Shown: positions 23,700 through 34,869, counted from the stretch's first letter. The stretch: 64,000 nt of DNA from Hemibagrus wyckioides (GCF_019097595.1 NC_080734.1:6108892-6172891); one strand, 5' to 3'. Made by a program: numbers and translations. The notes: a model not told the origin generated them from the letters alone.

Positions 23700-24785
23700 T
23701 TCATTTACCTAAATATATACAAGGTTTAACTAAACTGAACCTTAGACAACTCTATTATCCACTTGAACTAAAGGGACAAGGAAACTAGACCCCAATATTC
23801 CCCATATGTACTGGATATATGAGGCGTAAAGCTATTAACGCTGACCAGAACTGAACATATAAGAAAATCAAAGTATCTAAAGGTCCAAAAGATGTGATTA
23901 GTTGCCAATCACGACAGAAACATCACTGCCTAAACATCTGTACTATATCCTCTGAACTAGACTTCCAAATGTTCGTTTTTCTCTATTCTTTATTCATTAT
24001 AGCCTCCATTTGTATGCTGGATTTCTAATGCCATGTACCTTAATAATTCACTGAGTCCTACTGAAGGTATGAGAATAAACCTGAAACCTAGAGTTCATTC
24101 ATAGATCAGTGTCCTCTGTACTCCTATACAAAAAGTCATCTAATTAAGAAAATCTATTCCAAATTGCAGAATATACCATGTCTTTACAACAGGTTCCTCA
24201 GTCATGGTGTGAATAAGATTTTATGGTTTAGGTTTGATGAAGAATGGAATAACCCGGTACCTGTACACCACTATTCATTGGAATGGAAGAACAAAGTCAC
24301 ACAGCGTGGAAGAAAGAAAGGTGTTATAAGATGGAAAAGTGACCGCAGCTATTCAGAGGCACACTCTTCATCATACTAATGGAGCTTAGTGAGGGTTTGA
24401 GAGTCCCTGCCAGCAGGCTGATGGCTGGACTACATCAAACCACGTGTGGCCACGGATAATAGAAACGGTGGGAATGTGCTCGGCTTTGTTAAGGCTATGA
24501 ATCAGAGATGTCCTGTGTGTTAGCAGGAGACTTTACTTCTTGAGTACATCATGTGGTACAAATGGGCTGGTGAGAATGCTTAAAATATGTCCATGTTAAT
24601 CTATATTTAAAATGCATCATTGTGTTGTTGAGTTCTCGAATGTGACTGGTGACAAGCCTGGGGCTGATGCATTTTCTCCAAGAGAAGCTCTGAAGGTAGT
24701 TCAGGCTGCAACAGAAATCAGTTTCTATAGTAACAACGAATTCGTAGAGACTTCTATATAATCTAAAGGGCTTCACACAAAAATA
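23700..24785. other. No recognisable gene
   Basis: Short frames at 24164-24379 (+) and 24549-24776 (-) show no domain signature. Confidence 0.45.
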
Positions 24786-24789
24786 GATA

Positions 24790-25440
24790 GATTATAAACT
24801 CTGGGTAAACACAGTCCTGGGGTATCTTGTTTGACATTTCACGCCGCTTATCCTTTACCCAAGCTTCATAATCTGGCATTTTGCACTGTACGTTCCTAAA
24901 CCCTGGATTACCCTTCTTATTTGCCTATGTGCAGTGTTAACAATCATGAATGGAATTTGATTATGCATGGAGCTATGTAATCTTTTTTAGCCTTAATTTT
25001 TTTTATTTGTCATGTAGCTCTTAAGGTGTTCTTTGATATTCAGCTTCAGCAAATTTTTTTGGTCACATATTTCCGCCTCACTATGGCGCGCACACTTTTG
25101 TGATGTTCAAAGTGTTGCTACGTCCTGGTTTTCATGTGATATGAAGTATGCACTGTTCAGTTTCTGATTTAGGTGTCTGCTGCTAAGCATCTAGCGGTAA
25201 CATTTTAACTTGGCATCGTTTTACACTGTACGAGTCTGGCACTGCGATGCGGGGTTAACTCTGCAAAAACTGTGCTAATGATGCTTCAGAGCAGGGTTTC
25301 ATAAACCAGGGTAAAAATCCATGATACCCCTCTTCTAAGTTACAAGTGTGAAACATTCTTCAACCCGGGATTAAAAGTGAGGTTTAGAAAGATATTAAAC
25401 CTGGGTTAAGTGCAGTGTGAAAAGCTTGATCCTGCTTCAC
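24790..25440. repeat. MITE-like repeat with GGGTTAA-type blocks
   Basis: Several related blocks occur: cctaaaccctggattaccc, gcactgtacgttc, acactgtacgagtc, gatgcggggttaac, caacccgggattaa and cctgggttaagtgcagtgtg. Similar text is at 8795-8860. It looks like one or more fold-back MITEs common in fish. Boundaries are uncertain. Confidence 0.4.
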
Positions 25441-25624
25441 ATTGCTACTCATCACAGTACTCCAGTCTCACATTCCCAAGTGTTTTATAACTCAAACTTA
25501 TTATTGTAGAGAAAACCCTGTCTTTTATTAAGTCTTAATGATATTCTATAATCATTATATTGTTATATCATTATTCTGTGTGACCTGGAGAGATGATGCT
25601 TAAAAAAACAACAGGTTTGGCCAC

Positions 25625-25797
25625 ATGTGTGGTCAAAAGTTTGAAAAATCACTCAGAAATTTCCTTATTTTCCAGTTGTCCACCGGGGCACTGGAACTCA
25701 AACTCCTTTTTGTGTTCTGGTGAGAAGCAGTTTGTGATGTTCTATGAAGGGATCACATTGTATTATAGCAAGAAATTAGCATGAAAATAAAGAAAGT

Positions 25798-25840
<43 letters not shown>

Positions 25841-26153
25841 GTCTGTCTGTCTGTTGTTCAGGCTATAAACAAACCCACAACTCCCGATGATCCAGATACT
25901 AAACTAACCTAAAAAGGCCATTATTTATTAACCCCTTAATCAGTACAACAGTACTGTGCTAGAACAATTACAAAAGGTTCTCTAACAATCTATTAACCTG
26001 ATAAAATTGTTAATTTAGATTAGAAACATAACATGAGACTGAACCAGAGCACTGATAGTTGCTGATAATGAGCCTTTGTGTGATGTAGGTCTTTCTTTAA
26101 TTAAATTGGAAAGGACATTTCCAAGTGAGCCCAAACTTTTGAATGGTAGTGTA
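25625..26153. mobile_element. MITE family Y, copy 1, carrying a TTTC microsatellite
   Basis: The right end, ccaaacttttgaatggtagt, is the terminal repeat of a teleost Tc1-like family. The interior shares ggcactggaactc, the TTTC array (25797-25840), aacaaacccacaactcc, catgagactgaaccagagca and gttgctgataatg with copy 2 at 29241. The left terminus is eroded. Confidence 0.75.
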
Positions 26154-26640
26154 TTAGGCATAACATTCTGAGCAGTGACAGGTGAATAACACTGATGATC
26201 TCCTCATCATGGCACCTGTTAGTGGGTGGGATGTATTAGGCAGCAAGTGAACATTTTGTCCTCAAAGTTGATGTGTTAGAAGGAGAAAAAAAATGGGCAA
26301 TTGTAAGAATTTGAGTGAATTTGACAAGGGCCATATTGTGATGGCTAGACCACTGGATCAGAGCATCTCCAAAACTGCAGCTCTTGTTGGGTGTTCCCGG
26401 TTTGCAGTGGTCAGTATCTATCAAAAGAATCCTTTAAGTCCTGTAAGTATCCTTTAATTCCTGTAAGTTGCGAGGTGGGGCCAGGATCTGCTGTTAAGAT
26501 CTTGGTGCCAGATACCACAGCACACCTGCAGGGATCTAGTGGAGTCCATGCCATGACAGGTCAGGGCTGTTTTGGCAGCAAAAGGGGGACCAACACAATA
26601 TTAGGAAGGTGGTCATAAGGTTATGCCTGATCTGTGTACA
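26154..26640 (+). mobile_element. Internally deleted, rearranged Tc1-like element
   Basis: The 5' part (26154-26425) holds a terminal repeat (ggcataacattctgagcagt), the untranslated leader and the transposase start (tgggcaattgtaagaatttg). The 3' part (26480-26640) holds the last coding stretch (gccagataccacagcacacc, gcagcaaaagggggaccaac) and the right terminus (ataaggttatgcctgatct). Most of the transposase is missing. At the junction (26426-26480) sits a segment that reads as the reverse complement of the element's own C-terminal coding region, with a 20-bp block nearly repeated. It directly abuts MITE Y copy 1. Confidence 0.8.
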
Positions 26641-27277
26641 TATATGTAGGTGTGTGTGTTAGAAATGAAATCTCGTTATTATCTGTAGCACACTTTGTTT
26701 TTTTGTGTGTGTTATACTCTACACCGCCGTATGCATGTGTATATGCAGTATACTTCACAAATGCCAGACCTAGCAGAGGTGTAGCTGTAGGCAGAGAATT
26801 TCATGTAAAAATAATGACTTGGCTTCGATTTATGAATATGTAAGACAGAATGGCATTCTCTCTGAGAAAATAATAGATCGCTACACGCAGAAGAAAAAGG
26901 ATTCTTTGGGTAGCTAAGGGTTCAGTCAGATTTGTGGTTTAGGAAAAGGATTCCACAGAATATTTTTAAGGGTTTCTCCAGAGGGACAACAAAAGAAACC
27001 TTTGGGCTGATCTAACTTTTTCAAGGGCGAATACTTGCACTACAGTGTGAAAGTTTGCATCTCTCAATATTCCTGAGTCCGAACAGGAAAATGTACATTA
27101 CCGGAAAGTAGTCTGATATTAATGTGGACAATGTGGGACAAACCGAAGAACCATTTACACTGGTACTTCAACAGAAGCTTATTTCAGTGGACGTTATACC
27201 ATAATGCAAAAACTTTGCTGAAAAAAACTAACATTCTTTGAATAATTAAGGGTTTTTCATTTTATTTTTTAAACAAC

Positions 27278-27800
27278 GGTTCTACTTAGAACCCTATCTA
27301 CAAATCATTAAATGCAAATATTTTTTTTTTTTTGTGTGATTTCTTTATTTAAAACATAAAATAGACATTTTCTTTCTAAAGGATTTTTTGAATTGTCAAG
27401 GTTTCATATCATTCCAGAAAGTTCTACTTGTACCTCGATAGATAAATGCAAAGGTTTTTGTGATTTTTATATTAAAAAACAAACCAAAATATTAAATAGA
27501 TACTTTCTTTTTTTTAAAGATTTATATAATAGTCAAGGTTTTGTATCTTTCCAGAAAGTTCTACTTGAAACTCTATCTAAAAAATGCACCTCTATAGTTA
27601 AATACAAATGTTTTTGAGATTTCTGTATTAAAAAAGAAAGAAAGAAATAGAAAATAGAAATTTTCTTTCTAAAGGAAAATTTTTGAATAGTCAAGGTTTT
27701 TTTTTTTTTAAATCTTTCTAGACAATTCTACTTGGAACTTTATCTAAAAATGTACCTCTGTAACTGAGTGCAAATGTTCGTACTTGCTTAAATTTCTGTA
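27278..27800. repeat. Tandem repeat, ~4 copies of a 140-170 bp unit
   Basis: Each unit begins near a ttctacttRgaac block, followed by tctatctaaaaa-like text, a tgcaaatgtttttgtgattt block, a ttctttctaaaggattttt block and a tagtcaaggtttt block. Units start at about 27280, 27419, 27559 and 27728 (last one partial). AT-rich with homopolymer length variation. Confidence 0.75.
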
Positions 27801-28595
27801 AGAAAAATGGAAAGAATGCAGACTTGTGTTTTCCATAACCCTTTTTTGAATAATTATTATATCATCTTCCTAAAAGTAGCCTCATTGGGACCTTCTCTGA
27901 AAGGAAAACCCTCTGTTTCAGGGTTCTACATTGAACATTTAAGAGTTTCCTCAGATGGACAGAGATGGAACAATTTCCAACTTGATTGTTGGTTAAAATA
28001 AACTTTTATGTCATCCTCGCTAGCAAATGTGTTCATCTAGTCCCCTAAAGAAGCAGACAGTCCCCGAGGAAGTATGTAAAACTGATCCACTCAGCAGTAT
28101 AGATGTCCTGTTTAAAAACTTTAACATGAATTACTCCTAGTGTTAGTCATAAATCTGTCCTTTCTGCCTATAGTTAAAAAAATCGTAATTTGAAATCTGT
28201 GGCTTAAAAGCTTCTAGCGCTGATTGTGCGCCATTAGAAAGAGACACAAAGTAATTTGGTGCTTGTGCAGACATCCAGCCAGACCGGATAACTTAATGCC
28301 AACATAAAATACTGTGGGATAATTTAAAACCATGCAGCCTGAGGAGCTTTAACTCCTGGGATTTAGTGCTGCTTATAAACTCTTCCTTCTTTGTATCATA
28401 AATTTATTTGACATATTTCTCAACACTTCCTAAATTCATAGTTAATTAGTTTCGAAAGTGTCGACTAAGACTTTATTCATGGTTCCACATTCAGTCTTAT
28501 CAAATAATATGAGCCTAATCGTTTTATTTATTAATTTAAATCTTTTTCTATGTAATTACCTAATTGTAAGCTTTGTAAAACTGCATAAAAGCTAT

Positions 28596-28597
28596 TA

Positions 28598-28644
<47 letters not shown>

Positions 28645-28652
28645 ATTTTAAT
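28596..28652. repeat. (TA)n microsatellite
   Basis: About 23 TA units, interrupted once. Confidence 0.95.
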
Positions 28653-29017
28653 TACTTTTTTTAACACTTCAAGCCTCAGTGAACACACCAAACTTGTGTG
28701 AAATGAAGTCTCTCTTGCGTTTTTGCATGTAGGCAGTACGTGCGCCTAGAAATTCAAATAGAACCGAAAAGTCCATCAGCGAGCAGTGGAGCTTCACACG
28801 ATGGAGGAGGTTTTGAAGAGAACACTCTTTATAGCGTATATAGTATTCACTTCACTTCAAATAGCGCATGATATAAAGCATCATATATAAGAAATAAAGG
28901 TACTTACAAAGAGCATATAGTATGATAAAGAATGATAAAGTGCCACAGGAAAATTTGTGAGATGGGAGAAATAAAGGAAATGTTTGTAATTATGGTTTCA
29001 AGATTCAAATTAAGTTA

Positions 29018-29238
29018 AATCAGGTATCACAAGTTAAACAACATTCTCACACAGAGGGAAGTGGAGGCTTAATGGTTCAGGCTCTGAGTTACTGGTATTA
29101 ATGTCAGTGGTTCAAGCCCCAGCACTGTCAAGCTGCCTCTGTTGGGCCCTTGAGCAAGGCCCTTAGCCCTTTCTGTATCATGGCTGATGCTGCACTCTGA
29201 CCCCAACTTCCTAAACTGGGATATGTAAAGAAAAGTAA
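29018..29238 (+). repeat. SINE (family 3), tail missing
   Basis: Contains gaggcttaatggttcaggct (A-box region), gtggttcaagccccagcac (B-box region), gagcaaggcccttagccc and cccaacttcctaaactggga. It ends about where MITE Y copy 2 begins, so the LINE-like tail was lost or displaced. Confidence 0.6.
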
Positions 29239-29240
29239 TG

Positions 29241-29404
29241 TACACTACTGTTCAAAAATTTGGGATCACTTGGAAATTGCCAGGGCACTGGAACTCGCAC
29301 TCCTTTTTCTGTTCTGGTTAGAACCAGTTTGCATTGTACTATGAAGAGATTAGTTGACCACAGAATGGTAAGATAAGTTCTTACCATAACAACAAAGTTC
29401 TTTT

Positions 29405-29479
<75 letters not shown>

Positions 29480-29532
29480 GTTCTTCCTTCTTGCCTGTCT
29501 TCCTTCCTTCCTCCCTACCTCCCTCCCTGCCT

Positions 29533-29571
<39 letters not shown>

Positions 29572-29951
29572 CTTTCCCTTCCTTCCTCCCTCTCTCCCTG
29601 CCTTCCTTCCTTCTAGCCTGTAAACAAACCCACAACTCCTGATGCTCCAGATACTAAACTAACGTAAAGAATGCCAAGTTTATTGTCCTTTTAATCAGTA
29701 CAAAAGTTTTCAGCTGTGCTTGAACAATTACAAAAGGGATCTCTAATAATCAATTAGCCTTATAAAACAATTAACATGGATAAGAAACATAACATGAGAC
29801 TGAACCAGAGCACTGATGGTTGCTGATAATGGGCCTTTGTAAGATGATGTAGATCTTTCTTTAATTAAAATTTTTTGGAAATGGATAAAAATGTTTTCTT
29901 TGAAATACATAGATATTTACAAGCGATCCCAAACTTTTGAATGGTAGTGTA
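29241..29951. mobile_element. MITE family Y, copy 2, with expanded TTTC/TTCC microsatellite
   Basis: The left end, tacactactgttcaaaaat, and the right end, cttttgaatggtagtgta, form an inverted pair. TA bases lie at both outer edges. The interior is collinear with copy 1 at 25625. The pyrimidine microsatellite (29401-29615) occupies the same internal site as the shorter array in copy 1. The minus-strand frame through it (lysine, arginine and glutamate repeats) is not a gene. Confidence 0.85.
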
Positions 29952-29961
29952 TATTTCACAA

Positions 29962-29966
29962 ATAAT

Positions 29967-30004
<38 letters not shown>
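29962..30004. repeat. (TC)n microsatellite
   Basis: Uninterrupted TC repeat just outside MITE Y copy 2. Confidence 0.95.
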
Positions 30005-30007
<3 letters not shown>

Positions 30008-30065
30008 TCTGCCTGTGAAGAAATATCCTAAATAATTTCTATACATTCTTCCCTCCAGGAGTTTA

Positions 30066-30130
30066 ATCAGGTATCACAAGTTAAATAACGGTACATTCAC
30101 ACACAGAGGGAGGTGGTGGCTTAATGGTTT
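30066..30130 (+). repeat. Second copy of the 29018-29079 segment
   Basis: Shares tcaggtatcacaagttaaa exactly, and then cacacagagggaRgtggNggcttaatggtt, with the sequence at 29018-29079. The copies are 1048 bp apart in the same orientation and flank MITE Y copy 2. Confidence 0.8.
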
Positions 30131-30245
30131 CTGTAAGTGTACTGGAGTGATAAACACTATTCTTCCTGAAGATATTGCCTCAGTCTGTGTTTTGATGGTG
30201 TTAAGTGTTAACTCCAAAATCTCCCATTAGTGTTTTGAGATCTGA

Positions 30246-30480
30246 TGAGTGGGAAGGTCATTTTCATTGTCATCAGAGCATTTGGTGAGACTTTGTTCAA
30301 TGTAAATGGGGGTGGAGTCAATCCTGGAAGAAGACATGCCCCCTTAAGGATAGAAATGTTTCATCTTAGGATAAAGGTGATCAGTCAGAAGGTGACGACC
30401 CTAAATGAGGGGGCCACTGGTGAAAGTGTAAGGGAAAACGTTCTAAAATGGTGGCAATAAAGAAAAAACTTGGACTGCTT
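30246..30480. other. Unassigned repeat-like sequence
   Basis: Moderately GC-balanced, with a 71-codon plus-strand frame. Text such as gtggagtcaatcctggaaga and ggtgatcagtcagaaggt looks like a fish interspersed repeat. I cannot name it. Confidence 0.35.
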
Positions 30481-30661
30481 GGACAGATCCCTGCCTAAAC
30501 ACTAGAGGGCAGGGCTTTTTATTTGTTTAATTGATTTTGTATACATTTTTGTCTTTCCCTCTGCTTGCCCCGCCCAACTCATTGTTCCGTTCCCCTGATT
30601 GCCTCCCCTATATATACTTGTGTTGCGCTTGTCCTTAACTGAGCCTTTGTTTTCTGTCGCT

Positions 30662-30664
<3 letters not shown>

Positions 30665-30719
<55 letters not shown>

Positions 30720-30727
30720 ATATATAA
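30665..30727. repeat. (TA)n microsatellite
   Basis: About 30 TA units with one tcta interruption. Confidence 0.95.
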
Positions 30728-30850
30728 TCATGTTCTTGTTGTCGATCTTTTGACACATGATGCCTTTTGATTTCTATATTTTTAGATACTCAGAGTTTTA
30801 GAGTTTTTAGATACTCAGTGTTTCCTGTGATCCTGCATTCGGGTCTAGAC

Positions 30851-32076
30851 CAGACCTGGGCATTTTATGGCGTTAAGTCATGAACAAGTGTTTATGCTGT
30901 GCATGCAATACCACTGTGTTGCTTTTATTTTGAAAAGCCTGGAGTTTTATTATTTACATATGGACATGCGTACATGTCTGAACAGTAACAGGTGATGCTG
31001 GCACGTTAATGCTGGTCAGATACCCCTAAAAATGTCAGCTCCCGTTAAAAAAAGTTGATTCCGAATCCCGAGTTTTCAACAAGACATGGACTGCAAAATA
31101 TTTATTTACAGAAATCAAAGGTAAAGCCGTGTGCTTAGTTTGTGGTACACAGGTCTCTGTGTTCAAAGATTACAATCTGAATCGCCACTACGTGACCAAA
31201 CACGAGGAGAAATACAAGAACTTGTCTGATGAAGAGCGTGCAAAGGAGTCGGAGGCTGTGCTAGCCACGCTGCAAACCCGACAAGGCCTTTTTACAAAAC
31301 CTCCCACACCCAGAGATGCAGCTGTCAAGACAAGTTATGTCATATCTCACAAAATCACTAGAAAAAGTAAAGCGTTTTCTGATGGAGAGTTTATTAAGGA
31401 GTGTATGGTGGACTCCGCTGCCCTGATATGCCCAGAGAAAAAGGGAGCATTCGAGAACGTGCCCCTCTCCCGACGCACTGTAACGACGAGGGTTGAGGAC
31501 ATCGCGGGAAAACTGGAGCTTCAGCTGAGGAACAGAGCGGTCAACTTTGACCATTTTTCACTGGCTCTGGATGAGAGTTGCAATTTATGTGACACTGCCC
31601 AGCTACTCATCTTCTTACGTGGGATTACGTGGGAGCTGGCAAACTGGATTTTTCTCACTGAACAAGTAAAATGAACTGAAATCAAGCACTTGTTGCTTTT
31701 TGAATGAAGTTGAGCAGTTGCTTATCTTTAACATAATGCAAAATATCTTTTCAGTATTTGTGAAGATTAACAAGTTAAAAATCAAATGAACCAGTGATGC
31801 AGTGATTGTTTTTGTCTTAAACTGTTTATTACTTCTATAGGATTATTTTCCTCTTTGACCTACACAACAATTCATACATTTACATAAATATTTACATAAT
31901 ATCCTTATTCTTCTGATTACCAGTAGCAGCTAATCAAAATATATACTTTATTGCTTTTTAGAATGGGAAAAAATTAATATTGAGCAGAATTAAGTTCAAG
32001 TTATCGTTGGTTCGGCCCTCCAACAGAGTTCATATTTGTTATGTGGCCCCCTGTAGAAATTAATTGCCCAGCCCTG
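30851..32076 (+). mobile_element. hAT transposon deletion derivative with perfect 8-bp target duplication
   Basis: The left end is cagacctgggca. The right end is tgcccagccctg, its imperfect inverse. The 8-bp direct repeat gtctagac lies immediately outside at 30843-30850 and 32077-32084, as expected for hAT insertion. The interior begins with a BED-finger transposase fragment and ends in non-coding sequence. At 1226 bp it is too short for a full transposase, so it depends on a relative for mobility. Confidence 0.9.
31032..31674 (+). pseudogene. hAT transposase N-terminal fragment (BED zinc finger, GTF2IRD2/Charlie-like)
   Basis: The presumed start at 31032 (MSAPVKK) is followed by a 7-A run. 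One extra A there shifts the frame, and the homologous frame resumes as KVDSESRVFNKTWTAKYLFT. It then stays open through 31674. A BED-type finger is visible: CLVC (C-x2-C) with HYVTKH (H-x4-H). After it come the helical region with FTKPPTPRDAAVKTSY and SDGEFIKECM, and the first catalytic Asp region, LALDESCN, followed by DTAQLLIFLRG. Homology stops there. The RNase-H-like second half and the hAT dimerisation domain are absent. Similar sequences occur in vertebrates as GTF2I-repeat-domain-2-like, hAT-derived proteins. Here the shift and truncation argue against function. Confidence 0.85.
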
Positions 32077-32084
32077 GTCTAGAC

Positions 32085-32865
32085 TCTGTTCCTGTGGAGT
32101 CACCTGATTCTGACATGGTCATAAATAATCAACTGTAATGATCTTTACAGCGTCATTATTCAGAGTAATGGCTGTCACGCTTGTGATTCCAGCTTTCACA
32201 TTTCCCAAAATTTCCATCGTTGAAGATTACTGGTAGATTAATACTTCAAACACACACACACACAACCCTAAAGTGATTGGATTAAGTGCAATCCAGAGTG
32301 TTATGAGATGAAGAAGACTTCATATTATCCTCATACTAAAGGTCAAACCAAGCAAATAAATCAATAAGGAAATCGAGTACAGAGTAGAGACTCGGTAATT
32401 GATATCGACATGGCAGGTTGCATGCTGTACGTTCATTCCGTCATCCCTGAAACCACTTTTTTAATAAAAAACAAAGAAGGTTTATTAACCTTTAGTGGCA
32501 CTATTCCCAGTGGGAACCGCTGTGTACTCTTTGTTCAGACATCTGCATATGTGCTAACATTTAAAGTTTAAAATAAACTTTTAAATAAATCTATTTCTAT
32601 TTTTTTTTTAATAGAGACTTATTCTGCTTTCTAAGAAACTCCTTATTTCTATGAAACTCATGAATTGCTACTGAGCGTCTGGGGCAGAAACAAAGCTTCG
32701 GATCAAAAAGCCTCCTGAACATGTGGTACAATATACAAATGGCAAGAAGATGAAAACGTTCTACACTGAAAAGCAAAACCTTTACTCTTTCACATTTTTT
32801 GGTCTCTTTAATGAAAAAACAATCAACAAGATTTTTTAATAATTACACGTCTGAAGTGAATCTGA
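32085..32865. other. No recognisable gene
   Basis: AT-rich. A short (CA)n lies near 32250 and a T-run near 32600. Confidence 0.45.
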
Positions 32866-32869
32866 TCCA

Positions 32870-33195
32870 CCTTTAACGCAGGATGGGAGACAGAATGAGT
32901 TGGATCCATATGCAGAGTTTAATAAAACACACAAGCATCCCAAACGGTAGCTAAACGCAGAAATAGTAAACACAGGCAAAAGCTCAATAACCAGAAAATT
33001 CAATCCAGGCAAAAGTACAAAATACACAAATCCAAAAATTGTAAATCAGGAAGAAAAGAGGCAAGAAATGTCAGCAAACACAGGGTATAATAATAATGGC
33101 AAAGAAACGGCTCGGTACATAGGCTAACAAGTGAGCGCTGAAGAAGTCTTGACCCTGGATGTGAATAGATAGGAACCCGGAAGTGGTTCAATACT
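32870..33195. repeat. Possible LTR-retroelement fragment
   Basis: Text such as atgcagagtttaataaaaca, acaggcaaaagctcaataac, aaacggctcggtacatagg and taacaagtgagcgctgaag resembles long-terminal-repeat sequence seen repeatedly in fish genomes. No ends were defined. Confidence 0.3.
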
Positions 33196-33354
33196 CTGGT
33201 GAGTGCTTTCTGCTAAAAAAAAAAAAATGCAACGGTGTTAACTGCAGATTATCTTTCTAATCATGGAAATCGAGCTTCGCAAACTTGTGGTCAGAGACAC
33301 ACTCTTGAGGATTGAAGAAAAGACCACAGCATATCTTTTCAAAGATTTCCCATG

Positions 33355-33355
33355 C

Positions 33356-33397
<42 letters not shown>
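33355..33397. repeat. (TA)n microsatellite
   Basis: About 20 TA units. Confidence 0.95.
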
Positions 33398-33398
<1 letters not shown>

Positions 33399-33934
33399 CT
33401 CCCTTTATTTGTTTCTATAAAAGCGAGAGACACTTTTTCAAGATAGCAGAGATGACTTTAATGTGACGCGTCCACTTTGCCGCGGGGAGAGCAACTGATA
33501 ACGTGGTCTTGCATTAGCAAAAAAAGAAAAACAGACTAGCTTATGCCTTCCTACAAAAGCCATTTTCAGACTGTAGAAGTCACTTTCACCATGGCTTTGT
33601 AAACATTCAGGCCACTGCAGGCTGGATGGATCGTTTTTAATGAAATTGCCTCACGCGTGTTTCCTTCCTGTACTGCCAAAAGCTGGAGATGTTTAAGCAA
33701 CCACAAGAAAGACCAACAGAAGAAAGAAAGAAAAAACAAAATGAAAGGATTGAATGAAGGAAATCATTGGGGGGTGGAATAAACATAGCTCATTGATGTT
33801 TTTATGTCAACTTATAATGTTTATCAGTAGCTACTAGATGAAACAAGATCAACTATCATGCCTGCTTATGTGCAAATGAATTATAATAAATAGAATAATT
33901 ATAATTAATTAAATTAAACAGAAAAGCCTGAATG

Positions 33935-34140
33935 TTCAGTTCAGTTCAATTCATTTGTATAGCACTTTTAACAATGGACCTTGTCTCAAAGCAGCTTTCC
34001 AGAATTATAAAAACACAGAATAAAAATGACAAAGTTTAAAATTAATATAAATTAATATTTATCCCTAATGAGCAAGCCTGAGGCAACGGTGGCAATGAAA
34101 AACTCCCTGCACATAATGTTACACATGAACATCCCAGCCC
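33935..34140 (+). repeat. Dispersed repeat family Z, copy 1
   Basis: Order of blocks: tcatttgtatagcacttttaac, aatggaccttgtctcaaagc, tatccctaatgagcaagcct, gaggcaacggtggcaatgaa. Collinear with copy 2 at 39341. This is a common teleost repeat. Confidence 0.8.
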
Positions 34141-34869
34141 GGGATAATTACCAGAGCAATTACCATAATTAGCTAATTATTAGTTTCTAACTTGATCCTT
34201 AAAGTTTTTACTTTGCTGTCTTTTCTGGGAAACTCTTTATCCTGCTTAATCATCTTACACACATCCAGGTAAGCCATAACCTCTGAATAACATCTCTAGC
34301 TGATTAGCAGAATATTTAAAGCACAAAATATTTTTCTTTGTAATTTGTTCATTCAGGTGGAAGCTATCAAGTGCGTCCACTGAGATTTGGGAAGCTGCCA
34401 TGCCTGAAGGAGAGCAAACACGCTTGGAGGAGAGCCATACCTGAGTTCTTCCATGTACATGAGCTCACAGGTGGCTACAACTGGCTGGTGTAGCTGGACT
34501 CAGCAGGGGAGAGCGCAATGGCATCTTTCCTACTCAAAGAGATGAGCTCGTTATTCTACCTTGGACATCACACAACACATGGCTAGAGATAGGCTGCTTT
34601 ATTGATGCGTTGTTTGGGAGATGGATACTTTGTTATTTTGAGAAAACTATGGAAATATGGTGCTAACGTCTAAGTCTAAGATGCTAAATGGTCGAGTTTA
34701 GCTGACAAAGACTGTAGGATAATTCACCATGATAGCACTTCCCATTATTCTGAATTCAAATTGCCTTTTAATCCAGAAGCTTGTATTGTTTTATTCTAAT
34801 ATTAGCTATCAGTAGCACATGTGTTTAAGTGTGTCTCTTTCTAATATTTATTGGAACGATGGTGAGTGG

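Larger units (their letters stand above)
30490..32125 (+). repeat. Possible solo LTR interrupted by a hAT insertion
   Basis: Promoter-like text (ttcccctgattgcctcccct, then ctatatatacttgtg as a TATA box, then aactgagcctttg) is followed by a TA microsatellite (30665-30727). Then comes cctgtgatcctgcattcggg, which continues after the hAT element with ctgttcctgtggagtcacct. Fish LTR retroelements often show this order. I could not define the LTR ends, a primer-binding site or a partner LTR, so this is inference. Confidence 0.35.

Noticed and set aside
29381..29635. 84-codon Lys/Arg/Glu-rich minus-strand frame
   Set aside because: Direct translation of the TTTC/TTCC microsatellite in MITE Y copy 2.
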